Source of the DNA: Leguminivora glycinivorella
Lineage: Eukaryota > Arthropoda > Insecta > Lepidoptera > Tortricidae
Direction: 5' to 3'
Assembly (NCBI RefSeq): GCF_023078275.1
Contig: NC_062977.1
Location: 5,973,118-6,037,117 of the forward strand
DNA: 64,000 nt
This document shows, in pieces, positions 8,638 to 22,079 of the stretch. The position numbers and the translations under genes are program-made. The notes beneath the pieces are model-generated. The model searched no databases, was not told where the DNA came from, and saw nothing but the letters and a program-made list of their open reading frames with translations. Positions within the stretch are counted from its first letter, which is position 1, and the number at the start of each line of letters is the position of its first letter.

Positions 8638-11600
8638 CGCGTATTTATTTACACCTTTATCATACTTACGTATGCGATGACGTATGAAAAACATTCAAAT
8701 TTATACTGCGACACAACACACACAAATGAAATATATGAAATTACCACCGAACTACCTACAGTTTGTGTATCGTGCAATGTTTTGCAGTAACTTAGCTCTT
8801 TAAATTGTTATTTATACTAATTATCGCACTAGGTTTATGTAGCATCATATACCTAATCATACCTTAAAAAATCACATCCGTTCCCTATCCGCAACTCGCA
8901 AATTCCATTAACATCCGTACTAAACGTATCAAAAACATAATGCAGTCCCTTTGACTCGCCCGCGGTGTCTTCTGTCCCTAACTCAATTGCTCATCAAGCA
9001 TTTTAAGTGACTCGAGCCTCTCGAGACTGCTCAAGGGTACTTTAATATTCAGAGGCCGTAATTTCTCGATCACATCTTTCAGTTACTGAAACTTTTCTAA
9101 GCTGACAGCCTCTCCACGCTATTAGTCGATTGGAACTAGTCTTTCAAATTTTGTTCAATTATTTTGAGGATGTAAGTTTGTAATTTGTTGAAGTATTGAT
9201 AAATGTGACAAAAATAAGTAATGATTGTTAATGTAGGAATTTTAATTTTCCAAAATAACCAAGTGTAATACCTATATAATTATTTAAAACAACAGTTGCA
9301 ACTTTAATTTAATTGATATTAATTGACACACAGAGGGCCAATAAAAAAGTCAGTCCAAAAATCAAAGCTAATTAAATCCGACAATCATTTGAAATATAAA
9401 AAAAAAATCAACGCCTAAATTCCATGAATATTTTATTGCAAAAGTCGCGACGGTTTTTTAACAAGTTTTTTACTCCTTCCCGTACAACGTGACGTCTCAG
9501 GGGTTAGAATAAATGAGGTAAATTAATAAAAAGGGAGCGGTTACTTACAATTACGTTTTTTAAATGTAAGCAAGCCGGGTGCCTTGTTTCGCTTTGATTT
9601 TTATTCTGGGACTTGTGATTTGTCGGTATCAAGGATACGGTACAAAAGAAAAAGGCTGTGAAGGTTTTTTCAACAAAATATTTTTTCAAAGCGTTATGCA
9701 TACTTAATAGATCCTATAATATACGTAAGTTCCGTGATACCGGTTGAAATTATATTCGCAAATTATTTGTATTAACAGTACCTACTTATTTTGAATTAGT
9801 TTCTCTGAATAAACACCGAAAACTTTGAAGTGTTCTTGTGTTTATGAACTCTGCAAAAATGAAATATTTACATATGCTACTAAAAACAAACAGACGAATA
9901 CTTTTACTCATACTCTTCGATTAGCAAATGGAATCCATTTCATGATCAAATTTTTCAGTTCCACCCTTTTCTTTGACATTTGTCATTAAGCTTGTACTCC
10001 GGCGAGAAGCAAAGGGTTTAGAATAAAAATCGCGACCCTCCGAAAAAAGCGCAAGGAGGGTCGAAGGAACACCGAACCTGTTGTTTCCAAAGACAAGGGT
10101 AGCCAGGTAGCCAAATGAATTGTAAACAGCATTATTATTTCCTCAAGGAAGTCATATATATTCCCGCTCGCCTTTATTTTACTGTGGCGCGCTTTATTCA
10201 TTTTTTCTTACCCCTTTTTTATTGCCTGCAACCTCGTAATATATTGTAAACGCAACGAGCGAGTTGTAAACAACTATTACGGAGCTACAACTTAATAGGA
10301 AAAGGGGTTTCTTAAAGGCTTCTTTTTCGTTTAGACAGGAAAACATTTATTTATTTATTTTTAAAGACTTAAAATACCGTTGCTACTCTTAAAAATTTCA
10401 CGTACTTATTCGTTTTTTGAAATCTTAAACGAAGCGTATAACAATATCGATGAAAGATATCTATCTGGGCACGACTATACATAGATGACAATACGAGTAG
10501 TTATCATATAGAAACATCGCTCGCTATATGTACACAAAAAATCTCAATTTTACGGAATTTCTATTTTCTAAACATTCATAACAGTACATCAAGTAATAAT
10601 AATAAAACAACGATAGCTACTAAAGTAATTAGCCCTAACAAAGGATAACAAGATAAGGGCAAGTACATTTCTTGGGTGAATAGTTTCGCTCATAAAATGC
10701 GCAGTAAAAGGGCGATAACGACCGATTATGGCCGGCAAACGGCTCTCTAATAATGAATTGTCTTTAGTATAATACTCGATCGTGATTGGAGTTAACATAT
10801 ATAATAGGAAAACCATTTCAAATTGGAAAACTGAGAGATTCATAAGCTTTTCTTTTAGGTTTTAAAACATGTTTGCTTTAAACAAGCATGACGCTCAAAG
10901 GCGGTCAGGTCAGATCCAAGTCATTTGGTGTTTAGAAACGTTGAACAATGTGCGTTTAGATATTAAATATGTGCCATTGAATTATTGTAAAGCAGCCATT
11001 TAAAAAGTGCTTTGACAATGAATGACACTATATTCAAAATTCTTACGAAACCCTAACTTTACGCTACCACCGGGACTTGGGGAATTACTCTTCATTGGAC
11101 TCAAGATTTTGTTTCGCGGTTATAAAATGAGTTTTATTAAGCTTGTAAAAATAAGAGAAAATCATATATTACATTAAGCTGCAGCTTCTAGAAATAGTTA
11201 CCGAGTAACCCCCACAACGATTCTATAGCGCCACGCTCCATTGCAACGCACATGTATGTATGTACTCGTATATTGTAACGCATGGCGACGTATTTGAAGA
11301 GCGTAATAAAGCAGGGCAGGGCCAATAAACGTAGATTATCGGGAGTTATGATGCGACTCTCGTTAATGCGACACGACAATAGGCCCCGGGCGGCACGATT
11401 ACATGGAGATTTATCGATGTTTTTAGACGAATAAAACTGATATCATGTAATTTTTGGTGCTCTGAACAATATTATGTATGCTTATTGTTTATGAAATTCC
11501 TATTAATTATTTAAAAAAAAAACAATTGCATCACATTTATATATGAACAATTGAACACGTCTTTCGTCATTTTCATTTAGACGTTTCAATAAGTCATCAG

Positions 11601-12965
11601 TGAAAAAAAAGTACTCACATAAATTGAAGACACATATTTGGCTCAATATTGCAAACTGGATTTATTTAATCGCGTAAACTAAGTTTTTAAACTAACCGAT
11701 GTTTTAAGGACGGTGTTGTCCCTGTGGTCCCGGAGCAGGCAATTTTAGTTATGAGTAAAAATGCTGCGCTACTCATGTTACATAAAATATGAATGAAACT
11801 CATTGGCAAAACCAAAACCTAAAAGTCTCACTCCATCATACTACAGCCCGCCTACGGGCAAAAGCAGCACAGGCGGGCAAAAAGAGCGCCGCTCCATGTT
11901 ATGAAGTCAATTTATCACTAGCAGCCATCAGAACAATTATGTACAGGGCAGCTTTGATGGCTCCACGTCATAATTGAGTAAATACATTCCCTTTATTTGT
12001 CTCGACTGGCGATATCGGCGTGATGTTTTTCCTTTTTCGGGACTATTTATTTTATTATTCAAGTAGACACCCACAGCATTATTATTAATTATAAATACAG
12101 AAAAACCTGGTGCTTTCTTACGAAGGGTCGACCCCAAATAATGTCATTTGGCTAAGAAGAAGATAATATTAAAATGAAATATATTTTTAATAGACAATTA
12201 ATAAAATTGTAAGTGAAATAATAATCTCTTCTACTAGATAGGATCTTCGCTGTATATTTTGTTTCTCTATTTTTGTAGAAAACAGCTAAATTTTTAGCAA
12301 AAAGAATCTACAAAGACGGCACAAACTGAAGCCACGGGCTTGATACTGAGCAAACACTTCGACACCGAGTCAATGTTGACTCGCCCTGCCCCTCTGCGAT
12401 GACAATAAATCGTATAAATAAATTACCTCTGTCAATCTCCAACGATCTTATTTGTGATGTCGGGGAAAACTAACGAAAAAATTTAATACTTATCACAAGT
12501 TGGTTTTTAGGAATAAAACATGATTTTATTTTCGGCGTTAGATTTGCAAAACGTAAAGAATTAAAAAAAAAACATCGAAAAAGGTCAATGTTGCTGTAAA
12601 TGGCGATACTTCAATTACACTTACGTAACCCCAAAAAAGAAAAATCGAAACGGGGGTTAACCAGAAATAAAGATATCAGCGGACGCAAACAAAACGATAT
12701 GTTGACCGTGGCCGTCGTAAAAAACACGTTAACATCCATTCACATTTGGACCCCCTTTTTGTGCGGTCCGAACCACTGGGCACACTGATACACGCACTGA
12801 TTGCTACAAACTACGCTGTTTGTTTTATTCCGAACTGGGGTACGAAATGGAATTTTATAGAGCAAGCGGGTTGAAGTTCGATAGTGTTTTAATGTAACGC
12901 CCTTTATGTGTTTATAATATTTTTAGATTAAGTTTTAAGCAATAAAATCATTTGTAGCTAAGCTA

Positions 12966-13512
12966 TTTTTAGGGTTCCGTAGTCAACTAGGAACCCTTAT
13001 AGTTTCGCCATGTCTGTCTGTCCGTCCGTCCGTCCGCGGATAATCTCAGTAACTGTTAGCACTAGAAAGATGAAATTTGGTACCAATAGTTGTATATCAA
13101 TCACGCCAACAAAGTGCAAAAATAAAAAATGGAAAAAAATGTTTTATTAGGGTACCCCCCCTACATGTAAAGTGGGGGGCTGATATTTTTTTTTTCATTC
13201 CAACCCCAACGTGTGATATATTGTTGGATACGTATTTAAAAATGAATACGGGTTTACTGAGATCGTTTTTTGATAATATTAATATTTTCGGAAATAATCG
13301 CTCCTAAAGGAAAAAAAAGTGCGTCCCCCTCTCTCTTACTTTTGAACCATATGTTTAAAAAATAAGAAAAAAATCTCAAAAGTACAACTTTACAAAGACT
13401 TTCTAGGAAAATTGTTTTGAACTTGATAGGTTTAGTAGTTTTTTTTGAAAAATACGGAAAACTACGGAACCCTACACTGAGCGTGGCCCGACACGCTCTT
13501 GGCCGGTTTTTT
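12966..13512. repeat. Interspersed repeat, copy 1 (shared with 42008-42610)
   Basis: It starts tttttagggttccgtagtca and ends with gacacgctcttggccggttttt. It is nearly identical over its length to the copy at 42008-42610. It contains a four-unit TCCG tract (13021-13036), A/T-rich runs and gtaccccccctacatgtaaag. The sequence is familiar as a high-copy lepidopteran repeat with a built-in microsatellite. It is non-coding, and the superfamily is not determined. Short open frames inside it are not genes. Confidence 0.8.
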
Positions 13513-14887
13513 ACTATGACGTTACAAATACCATACTCAATTTTCAAAAGTTCGAATTCTATGTCTAACTATCAGGAAGTAAATAGGTACCTAATCATGA
13601 AATTATATATTATGAATGTGCTTTACCGGTATGTATATTAGACCTACCTAATATTATACAAGTATGAAACTATATACTTAAATATGAAATTGAAGGTCTC
13701 AATAGTTTTAAAGCACATTCACGTTTAATTAATTAATAATTAAAACAATACATATTATGCTGTCAAATATGGCCATTGGTCACTCTATTTATTATTTTTT
13801 ATTACCCATGACCTAATATTCAATAATCATACATTTTCAGCTGTAGTCGTACAAGAAGCATCATAGGAATTAGTAAAAGAGATTTTATGCATTCGCACAT
13901 TTCCTACACTTTCGTTTACAGCATCTATTTATTCCGAATTCAGGTACAGTTTGCAACCCGCATCGATATTCATGGGTTTTTCTGTACCGAAACGCGCAGC
14001 CCCTCCAAGGTGCTCCGTCAAAACAAAAGTTTTGTCCCGAAGTTTTATCAACGTCCCCCTGGGCGAGGGCCCCTTTAACCTATTTTTCCCCGAGATGATC
14101 CACCGGGCGGGCAAAGATAAGTTTCGTGATGAAGACAATTTTACTGTTTCTAGGTAGACATTCGCAAATGTCTTGCTAAATAAATAATGTTAGACAGGCA
14201 GTTATCTTCATTTGGAGAATTTGAACGTTGCTCTTTAAATTCATGACGTATTTGTTAAAGGAAACGTTTGTTCCTGAAAAAGATGATTCGATCATATTAA
14301 AAAAAGTCAATAGATTTTAGTACTTTTGAGAAGGGGTTGAAATATAATGACAACACGGTGTGTAATGTCGCGTAAGTGCTTGTGTGTATATAACGAGTGT
14401 AAGTATTTCTAAAATTACAATGAAAATATTTTAAATTTAGCACCTATGCGTTTTACGAGTAGTGTTTTTGCTACTTGAATGGTGACCCAAACTTATATTG
14501 CCAACTTTACTTTTAAAGTATACCTACAAAAATACCAAATACCGTTTATGTCAAGCATAACAAGTTAAACAAATAAATAGTTCATTAAAAGAGGCACCGA
14601 AACATATAAAATTTATCAACATACGTTATGTGCCTTCCACTGTTATCTATAGACGATAATATCTTAGACGATAACATCTCAATTGCAATGAAATCTGACT
14701 GCGTTGCACTGGATCCCAAGATGGCGGGCAGCCATAAATACACGTCCGCGGGCTCTTATTGAGTTACACTAGTTTCTTGCGAGGAATATTATCGATTGCA
14801 CTCGAAGGAAACCCAGATCTGCCATGTGTTATCGAGGTCATATTATGGAGTAGATACTCGTACCTACTATATGTAATGTGGATGAGG
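13513..14887. other. Non-coding stretch with one GC-richer island
   Basis: The stretch is mostly AT-rich. Bases 13950-14130 are noticeably GC-richer and open in three frames, but no frame has recognisable protein character or splice sites that I can defend. The island may be a conserved non-coding block or an exon of an unseen transcript. Confidence 0.35.
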
Positions 14888-15000
14888 ATTTTTTTTTAGT
14901 TGGAATAGGTAGACGTTTGACCACGATCACACCTCATGGTAAGTGATGATGCGGTCTAACGTGAAGCACGCTTACCTATAAGATAGCTATTCATAGAGAG
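14888..15000 (-). mobile_element. LINE 3' UTR with poly(A), minus strand
   Basis: Plus-strand tttttttttagt is followed by aataggtagacgtttgacca and ctcatggtaagtgatgatgc. The same order occurs at 54632-54865, where it continues into a readable LINE C-terminus. This copy keeps only the 3' UTR and a few codons. Confidence 0.75.
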
Positions 15001-18000
15001 TTCTAGAATCAATGGCCATTCTGCATTTACCTAACAAATAATTGACGTATCTAATGCAATAACGGATAATGTTATATCGTTGGGCTTTTAAAGAATGCCT
15101 AGGGTAAGGTATAATTATCACCTTTTTATAATCTTCATTTTGGCCATAAGAATTGACGATGATGACAAAGTTAGTGTGTGGATTCCAGTGAACTTGGTAA
15201 ATTACACCATTATTTTATTTATTTCATTTTGCAACTCCTTTCCGCCCATACGACGAAACCACTGTGCCACGCAAATAATAATCAAAATAGACCAATTTTA
15301 TACATAGAAGATTTGGTTAGCTGAACCGGGTGGTGATCTATTGGCTATTATATTACATGATAAAAGGCTCTCTCGATCGTGTTCATTATTTATCTGCCTC
15401 TATAATTCGCTTCCGGTCCTGTTTAATGTTAATTACCTCCTACTTCTGCAAACTTCGGTATGGAAATAACTCGTTACTTCTATTATGTAATTATTCTGTA
15501 TAAAGCGATGCTTAAGTAATGAACCGTAATTATAAGAGGACACGTCTTAGGAGCGAGTAATTAAATCAATCATCCCTTCCCATGGTGTGTAATCTTTTCA
15601 CTGAAATTCAATTTGAATTAAATACTCTTAAACGAATTTCCCTTTCGTTTGATGGCCTTTTGGAAATTTGATTTCGCAAGTTCCAATATTACCCTGTAAG
15701 ACGAATTAACCCATTTGGCCCTTGGAGCAGTTTCGACCATCCGACTAATAAGACTCGGTAATTTTAATGAATCCTCTGTGTGCTATCTAGATCTACTTAC
15801 ACTCACTAATAAATAAAACGTACTTCTTGTTTTAATTTGTTTTGACTACAAGTAGGTACTTATTTTACAAACTTAAGTACTTATTTTACAATGTGTACCT
15901 ACATTAAAGGACCATTATAAAATAAAAAAGCAAACAAGCTGAGAGAAACTGCTGAAAGAACTTCATCTCAGAGAAGACTGTCGCTATTGTCAGAATCAAT
16001 GAAAAATCTGCCTTTTAAACTGGCATACATTTTAATACTAAATTAAAACTCTAATAACATTCACCTTCCCAAAGATCTATTACCAGTTAGAACATCATAT
16101 CTTACTGTGTAAAAATACTAAATAAAACAAAAAATTCGATTTTCAAAAGCACTAATAACATTTGATTGCTGGCAGCATAATTTAGAAGACGGCCGGCTCC
16201 CCCGCGCCCGAACTTTTAAAGATATTATCCAGGAAGGGTTGAGCGTGTCCTGCGTGATCCGGCGCGCCATCTGTCTTCAGCCGCCCGGAATTCGTTTATC
16301 TCCCGCTATTGTTCACTACTATAATGGATTTTTCGATGTACGTTTAAGAAATTCCGAATTGTATAAAATTGAATAAAATGGCAATCTGAATTTTCATGCC
16401 TGCCCCATTTGAATTAGATATCCACAACACATACGCTAACATCGTCATTTAGGTAGCTAAATACAGTAAATACCATCACACAGCTGAGAACAAGGCAGCA
16501 TCAAGGTCTCGGCTGGAAAATGCTTGAGGGCGCACAGAAACGTCACCATTGTAATACCTACCTAACATTATCAGCCTTATGCCCCTGATACTACTCGTAT
16601 TGAAATTAAGTCAGTAATTTTGCCATCATATATGAAAGAGGCGCGTTCCTAGCACACAGTCTAAGCTCGTGTAGGTGAACGCGTACTATGCTTGTATGAG
16701 TGAAATATGACAGGTCGACTATTCGCGTTTTTGACAGGCGGTAACTGTGAAGTAACCGAGAGGGGGTGGGCGGCACTGGGAGCAGCAGCCATACTGTACG
16801 GTAGTACTCTTTATTATACTGTGCCTAAAGTCTATACAAAATAAATTGTACCACACATAAATAAACCAACAAAAATCGTACTAAGGTTTGTAAAAGTAAA
16901 CAAACTATTTATTTACGGCCACAATTCTATTAAAGCCCTGAGTCCGCAGACGTCTTTGTCTGCAAATGAGAGGCGACGTTGTAAATTATGCAAACGTGCC
17001 GCACTAACCATAAAAAATCAAGATTTCCCTCAAGCAGACAGGACGTATCGAAGGAACTGGACGCACATAAATTTATCATTTTCCACTGCATAAAGCATAA
17101 ATTCGAATCATTGGTCCTTCCTTGAGGGGTACGTAACAACTTTGTTGTTGAGATGTGCTATGGACTTAATAAAATGAGTTTTATTGTGACACTTCAATTT
17201 AAGGGTTTTTTTTTGTATTTATGTATACTTTTCAGATAAAATTGTAGACAATAGATAATATTTTGACAATAATTTTAGTACAGCCAGCAAATCATTATTT
17301 GCACATCAACATACAAGTTTGTACGCAGAGGTGCTAAGCCAGTAGTTTTACTAACGATACTTATTGACAGTCATATAAACATATGTATTTGTTTAGATTT
17401 TGATCTGAAAGTAGAAAACCCTACCTCCGTATATTTAGATTTTACCTTATTGAACTAGGTACTTAGGTATGTAAAAAAATACCAACTTAAAAACGTCTCC
17501 AAAGTTTTCCTTTCACGACACTGCATTTCAATAAAGCCGTTACAAAATGGAAAAATATTCTTGCTTATTGAAACCAGGAGATTGAGTGGGTCCACCGTAC
17601 AATGCCTCCAGTTGGGCCCACTTGTCACCCGCACGTAGGGTCCAATCTACATACAAATATCCATATTTTTAAATTTGATTTGAGAGGTACACTCGGCGGA
17701 CAAATGTTTGCCATTGAAAATTGAATGGCAGAGTGACGTGACCGAAATCCTATTCGTCATAGTCGGCCGGCGGTGCATAATAAAATATTGAATGGAAAAG
17801 TGAGTCAAGTAGGATGTGGTAACATATTGGAAAGAAACATACCTAAGTATTTCACTTTTTGGTCTATATTAAATAAGCTACAAAACACTTTGCCGTGTGT
17901 TATGTTATATGTAGTATATTTTTGAAAATTACCTTTGTATGCTGGCTTTAAAAATGCAGTTATCTGTATAGTGTAGTTATCTTCCCTGTGTCCATAGAGA

Positions 18001-19196
18001 CAAATATACGTACCTGAAATAAAATAAGCATAAAGTTTAAGTTATATCTAATTTAAGACTTAGTCAAAACAAAGAAAATGCATATTTAATTCCACCAAAC
18101 CTAAACTAAAAGGCTCAAAAGGTCACGTAGACCCAATCAACCTCCAACATAATCCAAAAATCCCGTCCATGGCTAAGTAAATAGTCGTGTTCCAACGGTC
18201 GCTAATAATTGTAGCCGAAGCGTAGGCTGCCTCGCCCGAGGCGTTTTCACTTGAAAACTTGGATGTATATTTGTTGGTACCAGATGTGTGCTGGCCGCAG
18301 ACTAAGTTCTGGCATAGTGTTGCGGCGCTGAAGGCTCCCAGATATGTCATATCTGCCCGCCCCGCCCGCCGCATTGGACATCTTCTCATGTAATATCTCG
18401 ACGACTGATTGTTGGTATACACTGTTTGCCAAGTCTTGATATTTACTTAAAGTTAAAATTTCACATACATATTCATACTGTAGTACTCGTATTTTAAAAG
18501 TTATCGCAATTCAATATCTACATATGTTAAATAGATGGAACTTAATCAAATGTCACTATATTGTTATTTTTACTGGGCTATAAATCTCCTTCCTCCAATA
18601 TTAAGTAGAGCTAAAAGCACCAGATTAGCTTTTCATCCTTTTTAATACCTAGGTTTAAACTAGGTTAAAAAAGGTAATTTTAAACTTAACAGAAATATGA
18701 AAATAAGATTAAAGCGTCCGCCGTAAAAACGCTTTTCTTTACAACTTGAATAAGAAATTACCTGCTTAAGCAAAGTTTATCTAACTGTAAAGTCGTTAAA
18801 GCATCAAAACATGTCGGTCGGCACAAGGCGATGAATGAAACGAGTTAGTTCGCCAGTCGGGGCAAGTTTTCTAACGAAGACGACACATGCGGCCCTTGAG
18901 TTCCATACGAATATTTGTATTCGAGACGTTGTGAACACAAATATACGTACCAAAGTCTTCAAGGCTAAGTAAATGCGCAGAATTTTGTATATGAATTTTA
19001 ATATTATCGGAATTCATCGTCAGCAAAAATAGATGAGAAGAACGATAAACAATTTAATGTTATATATGATACATAGATGCAGTTGGAACGTCTGTTTACT
19101 TGAATTGGGGATATTTCTATAATAGTGATGGGACTCAATGTACCTAAGTTAATGCTTATAGATAAACGTTATATATCTTACCTACTTAGTTTAGGT
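15001..19196. other. Non-coding stretch
   Basis: No gene is supported. A probable interspersed repeat lies at 16645-16825. A GC-richer block at 16190-16310, another at 16920-17110 and one at 18120-18430 (open on the minus strand) were inspected, but no motif or splice pair was convincing. Confidence 0.45.
16645..16825. repeat. Probable interspersed repeat
   Basis: The block from gttcctagcacacagtctaa through gaccgagagggggtgggcgg-like sequence to ccatactgtacggtagtac is GC-richer than its flanks. I recall it from many lepidopteran genomic contexts. Ends and class are undetermined, and no second copy is present in this window. Confidence 0.4.
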
Positions 19197-19478
19197 ACCC
19201 CCTTATTCATTTATTTATTTATTGATTTATTTAATCAAAAAGTAACACAGCATTACAGTTTACACCAAGGCACTGTGAAACTACAAAATACAAAACATGA
19301 CTCACAAAAAAAAATACAAAAGACATACAAAAAATAAACAAAATGTTCATAAACGTTCTCTAAAGTTATCAAGCCGATAAAGTTCGTTTATCCCTTTCTG
19401 ACGTATCGGTATGATAGAAAGAGACATACGAACTTTACCGGCCTGATAACTTTAGTGACCGTTTATGAATAAGGGGGT
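19197..19478. mobile_element. Palindromic MITE split by a later insertion
   Basis: The left end acccccttattcat (19197-19210) matches in reverse the right end atgaataagggggt (to about 19478). The interior around 19351-19460 is itself palindromic (gccgataaagttcgtttatc ... acgaactttaccggcctgat). Removing 19211-19350 restores a continuous palindrome ...ttattcat|aaacg.... Confidence 0.8.
19211..19350 (-). mobile_element. LINE-type 3' fragment nested in MITE
   Basis: An insert of 140 bp, counting one repeat copy, sits between two copies of TTCAT (19206-19210 and 19346-19350), which is a 5-bp target-site duplication. It begins with ttatttatttattgatttat, so the tail lies on the minus strand. The source family was not recognised. 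Confidence 0.65.
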
Positions 19479-21430
19479 TAAAATATATCAGCTCAAGAGG
19501 AACTTTAATGTTAAGCCGTAACAACTTGTACTTTTCATTGTAATAATTATAAATTAATTTTGAATTGAAGTAAATTAATTAAACACTAATGTCCTCATTT
19601 ACGAAAATATTAAATTAAATGATTTTTACACCATTATTGTTTGCAATAAAAGCAAAATAAACGAAGTCGCACAGAATCCAGTCCACACTAGAATCTAGAA
19701 TGTGACTCAAATGATGTTTGAATTCTCCGCTTTCAGAACCAAAGCAAGTGAATTTGTTCAGAAACTTAAGCGAGGCTCTAAAAACAGAGCCCGTGTACGC
19801 TGTGGCTGTAGAAGCTGAAATTGTTTTATGTGCGTTGTAAGTTTACTTTGGTTTGGTAAGTACCTATGTAATGAGATGTTTTTATATTTTATAAAAGCAA
19901 CGGAAGCTTAGAAAAAATAAATGTATTCTTCTTTCCGGGTTAAAGTCTTGTTGTCCAGTTGTTTCTCCACAGACATCCTTTAGATACACTGGAGGTCATC
20001 CTCTCCAAATATAACCCGTATACTGGCATAAGGGACCAACTAGCGAGAGAGAGGGAGAGGGCTAGAAATAGACGGACAATTACATGAATTTATTAGATTA
20101 TCCTCTTGCTACTGAGTTCCTAAACATTTTTACTTTAAATATAATTTATCAAAATCTAAATTTCCATACAATCCGTAAACCCTATTTCCAAGCAACACGG
20201 TTCACAAAATGACCACTCAAGTGCGTCTTCCGTACACACTACCCTACCCTAATGGGGTTCAGATTAAATGCACTACTTAAGTTCGCAATGCCCCTCTAAA
20301 AGCGAATTGTAGTCGGCGGCAAGGTTTATAATATCATTATCGCGATGTCCAGCTGAGATTAAGAGATACTTTCGATGGGAAAAGGGGCGATTGTCACGTC
20401 CAGATTTGGTATCTGGTTTCGGCATTTGTTCGTTACAAAAAACTTAAGCTTATTCGTTCGTCCGTTCGTTACAACTGCAAGTTGACTTTTAGAAATTGGG
20501 TACCTACCTATAGAAAGGTAGGTGTTTATGGAATATAACAAGCGATAGATAAATAAAGTTTTACAAAATTGTGATCGACGTCCACTACGACTTTCTATTG
20601 GTTGGTTATCTGACGACGAATTAATGTATAGTTTTTATTTTATTTGTAGGTACTTACGATAAAAATATTCAATTCTATCATTATCACTTGTACACCTGGT
20701 AATGTATTTTCTCGTGTGTACCTTGAAAACGCCTTTACCATACGTATATCCTGTTTTAGAATACGTTACTATAATGTAAACGTCACGAAAATTGTAATTG
20801 TTTGGGGCGCTTTTCACTGTCTCCGTTCAATTAAGGTGGTTCGCCTAGGTTACGCGAAGCTCAGGCTGTGTTAGATGGCGCCACATCTGCAAATTATCAA
20901 TTTTTTTTTGTGAAGTTGTACTGGCATTTATATACTTTCAAGTATGCTTCGCGAACATTTAATATTAAAATTGACTTATTAAAACAAACATTAAACTTTT
21001 CATTGTAACGTAAATCCCCTTAATGTAGACAAATTGACTATTTTACACTATTTTTAAGTACCACTGACACATGCAAACAGTGTTTTTGTATTCCTTGTAG
21101 TCGATAATTTCACAGAAACTTTTATTATTAGGTGTCTTTATCCCATACCTAACGAATTTCTGGTATTCGCCGAAACCAAATTCCGTCTATCAACAGAAGT
21201 TTACCGTGATCCGTCCTCGATTCAGACTGAACAGAGGGAACGTCGATTTTAAAGGATCGGGACCTGACGTACAGTTGGTGTGGCGTGCCGACTTGGAAGC
21301 GCTTTCCTAGTAAACTTCACGACAGATTTGACGCTTTGTTGATCTATCATTTTTGAACATAAACTAATGCCTAGATCAGTACACACGTAAAAAGAGCCAC
21401 GTGCAGTGACCATATAAATTATACCATATT
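19479..21430. other. AT-rich non-coding stretch
   Basis: Nothing convincing was seen. Bases 20840-20890 contain 'tagatggcgccacatct', a motif often found at lepidopteran repeat edges. Confidence 0.45.
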
Positions 21431-21545
21431 AATTGAAAATATATTTATTTGGTCATTTCAAATTTCAAAATAAATACAATAAAAAAAAACTAAATTAAAA
21501 CTAAACCCCAAACCCATCCAATAAAAACAAAATAGATCGTGATCA

Positions 21546-21640
21546 GCAGCGCAGGCTTCGTCAAGTGGACATAAAACAAATCAGCTACAGGCTTTGTCGA
21601 CTATATACAAACGAAATAATCCGCAACAGGCTTTGTCAAA
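21546..21640. repeat. Three direct repeats of CAGGCTTYGTC in element 3' UTR
   Basis: On the plus strand caggcttcgtcaa, caggctttgtcga and caggctttgtcaa follow each other at roughly 40-nt intervals just beyond the stop of the 21658-22050 fragment. Their function is unknown. Confidence 0.65.
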
Positions 21641-21657
21641 CTTAAACACTAAATAAC

Positions 21658-22050
21658 CTAGGGTATGGTGCCACCCCGGACCGCAGCTGGCCCAAAAGTT
21701 CCCATAACACTGGCCGCGTTGCCCCGTTGAACAGCCAGGGAAATTTGTTGGACCAGGTACGATCCGGAACGAGGATCGCAACCCCTGCCTCTAAGCCGCC
21801 GACCCAATTCCCACACAAACTCTTTAGCCTCCGCACCCCAAGGACCTGCAGTCTCCACCGCAACTGGTATAAAATTATACGTTGGTTCCAAGACAGAGTA
21901 CTTTGAGTGCTTCTGCTTCGCAGTATATTCGGCAGCCGCACCAGCAGCACTGATGGTGTGACTCAGATGGGACGGTGCAAAGGTGCTAACGTTGCGTCCC
22001 ATAAGAGGCACCGACCTTTCTGCCAAGGAACCAACGTAAGACCATAACAT
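21658..22050 (-). pseudogene. Retroelement C-terminal fragment, same family as 50643-52105
   Basis: The 130-residue minus-strand frame contains STFAPSHLSHTISAAGAAAE, FIPVAVETAGPWGAEA and QQISLAVQRGNAASVMGTFG. These align with TLAPSHL...AGAAAESAE, FVPFGVETLGPWGPSA and QRISIAIQRGNVASILGT in the longer copy at 50.6-52.1 kb. The block equivalent to MGRMLVWDATCVDT is shortened to MGRNVST, so the second conserved Asp of the putative nuclease is gone. Upstream of about 22050 the homology ends. This is a 5'-truncated, internally deleted, inactive copy. Its minus-strand 3' UTR runs to about 21430 and includes three repeats of CAGGCTTYGTC. Confidence 0.75.
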
Positions 22051-22079
22051 AGTAAGACTAGCTACACCAAGTCGAAAAG

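Larger units (their letters stand above)
6777..12965. other. Long AT-rich non-coding stretch
   Basis: No coding region is supported here. Bases 7010-7070 look like a worn piece of a common lepidopteran repeat (gggggagtcaaactagcagac). An imperfect palindrome lies at 7556-7665 and a short direct repeat at 8561-8637. Bases 10030-10110 and 11820-11900 are small GC-richer islands with no clear frame. Intron or intergenic DNA is the simplest reading. Confidence 0.5.

Noticed and set aside
18123..18422. Minus-strand 99-codon open frame in a CG-richer block
   Set aside because: A second overlapping frame is equally open, there is no motif, and no splice pair was found. Left unassigned.
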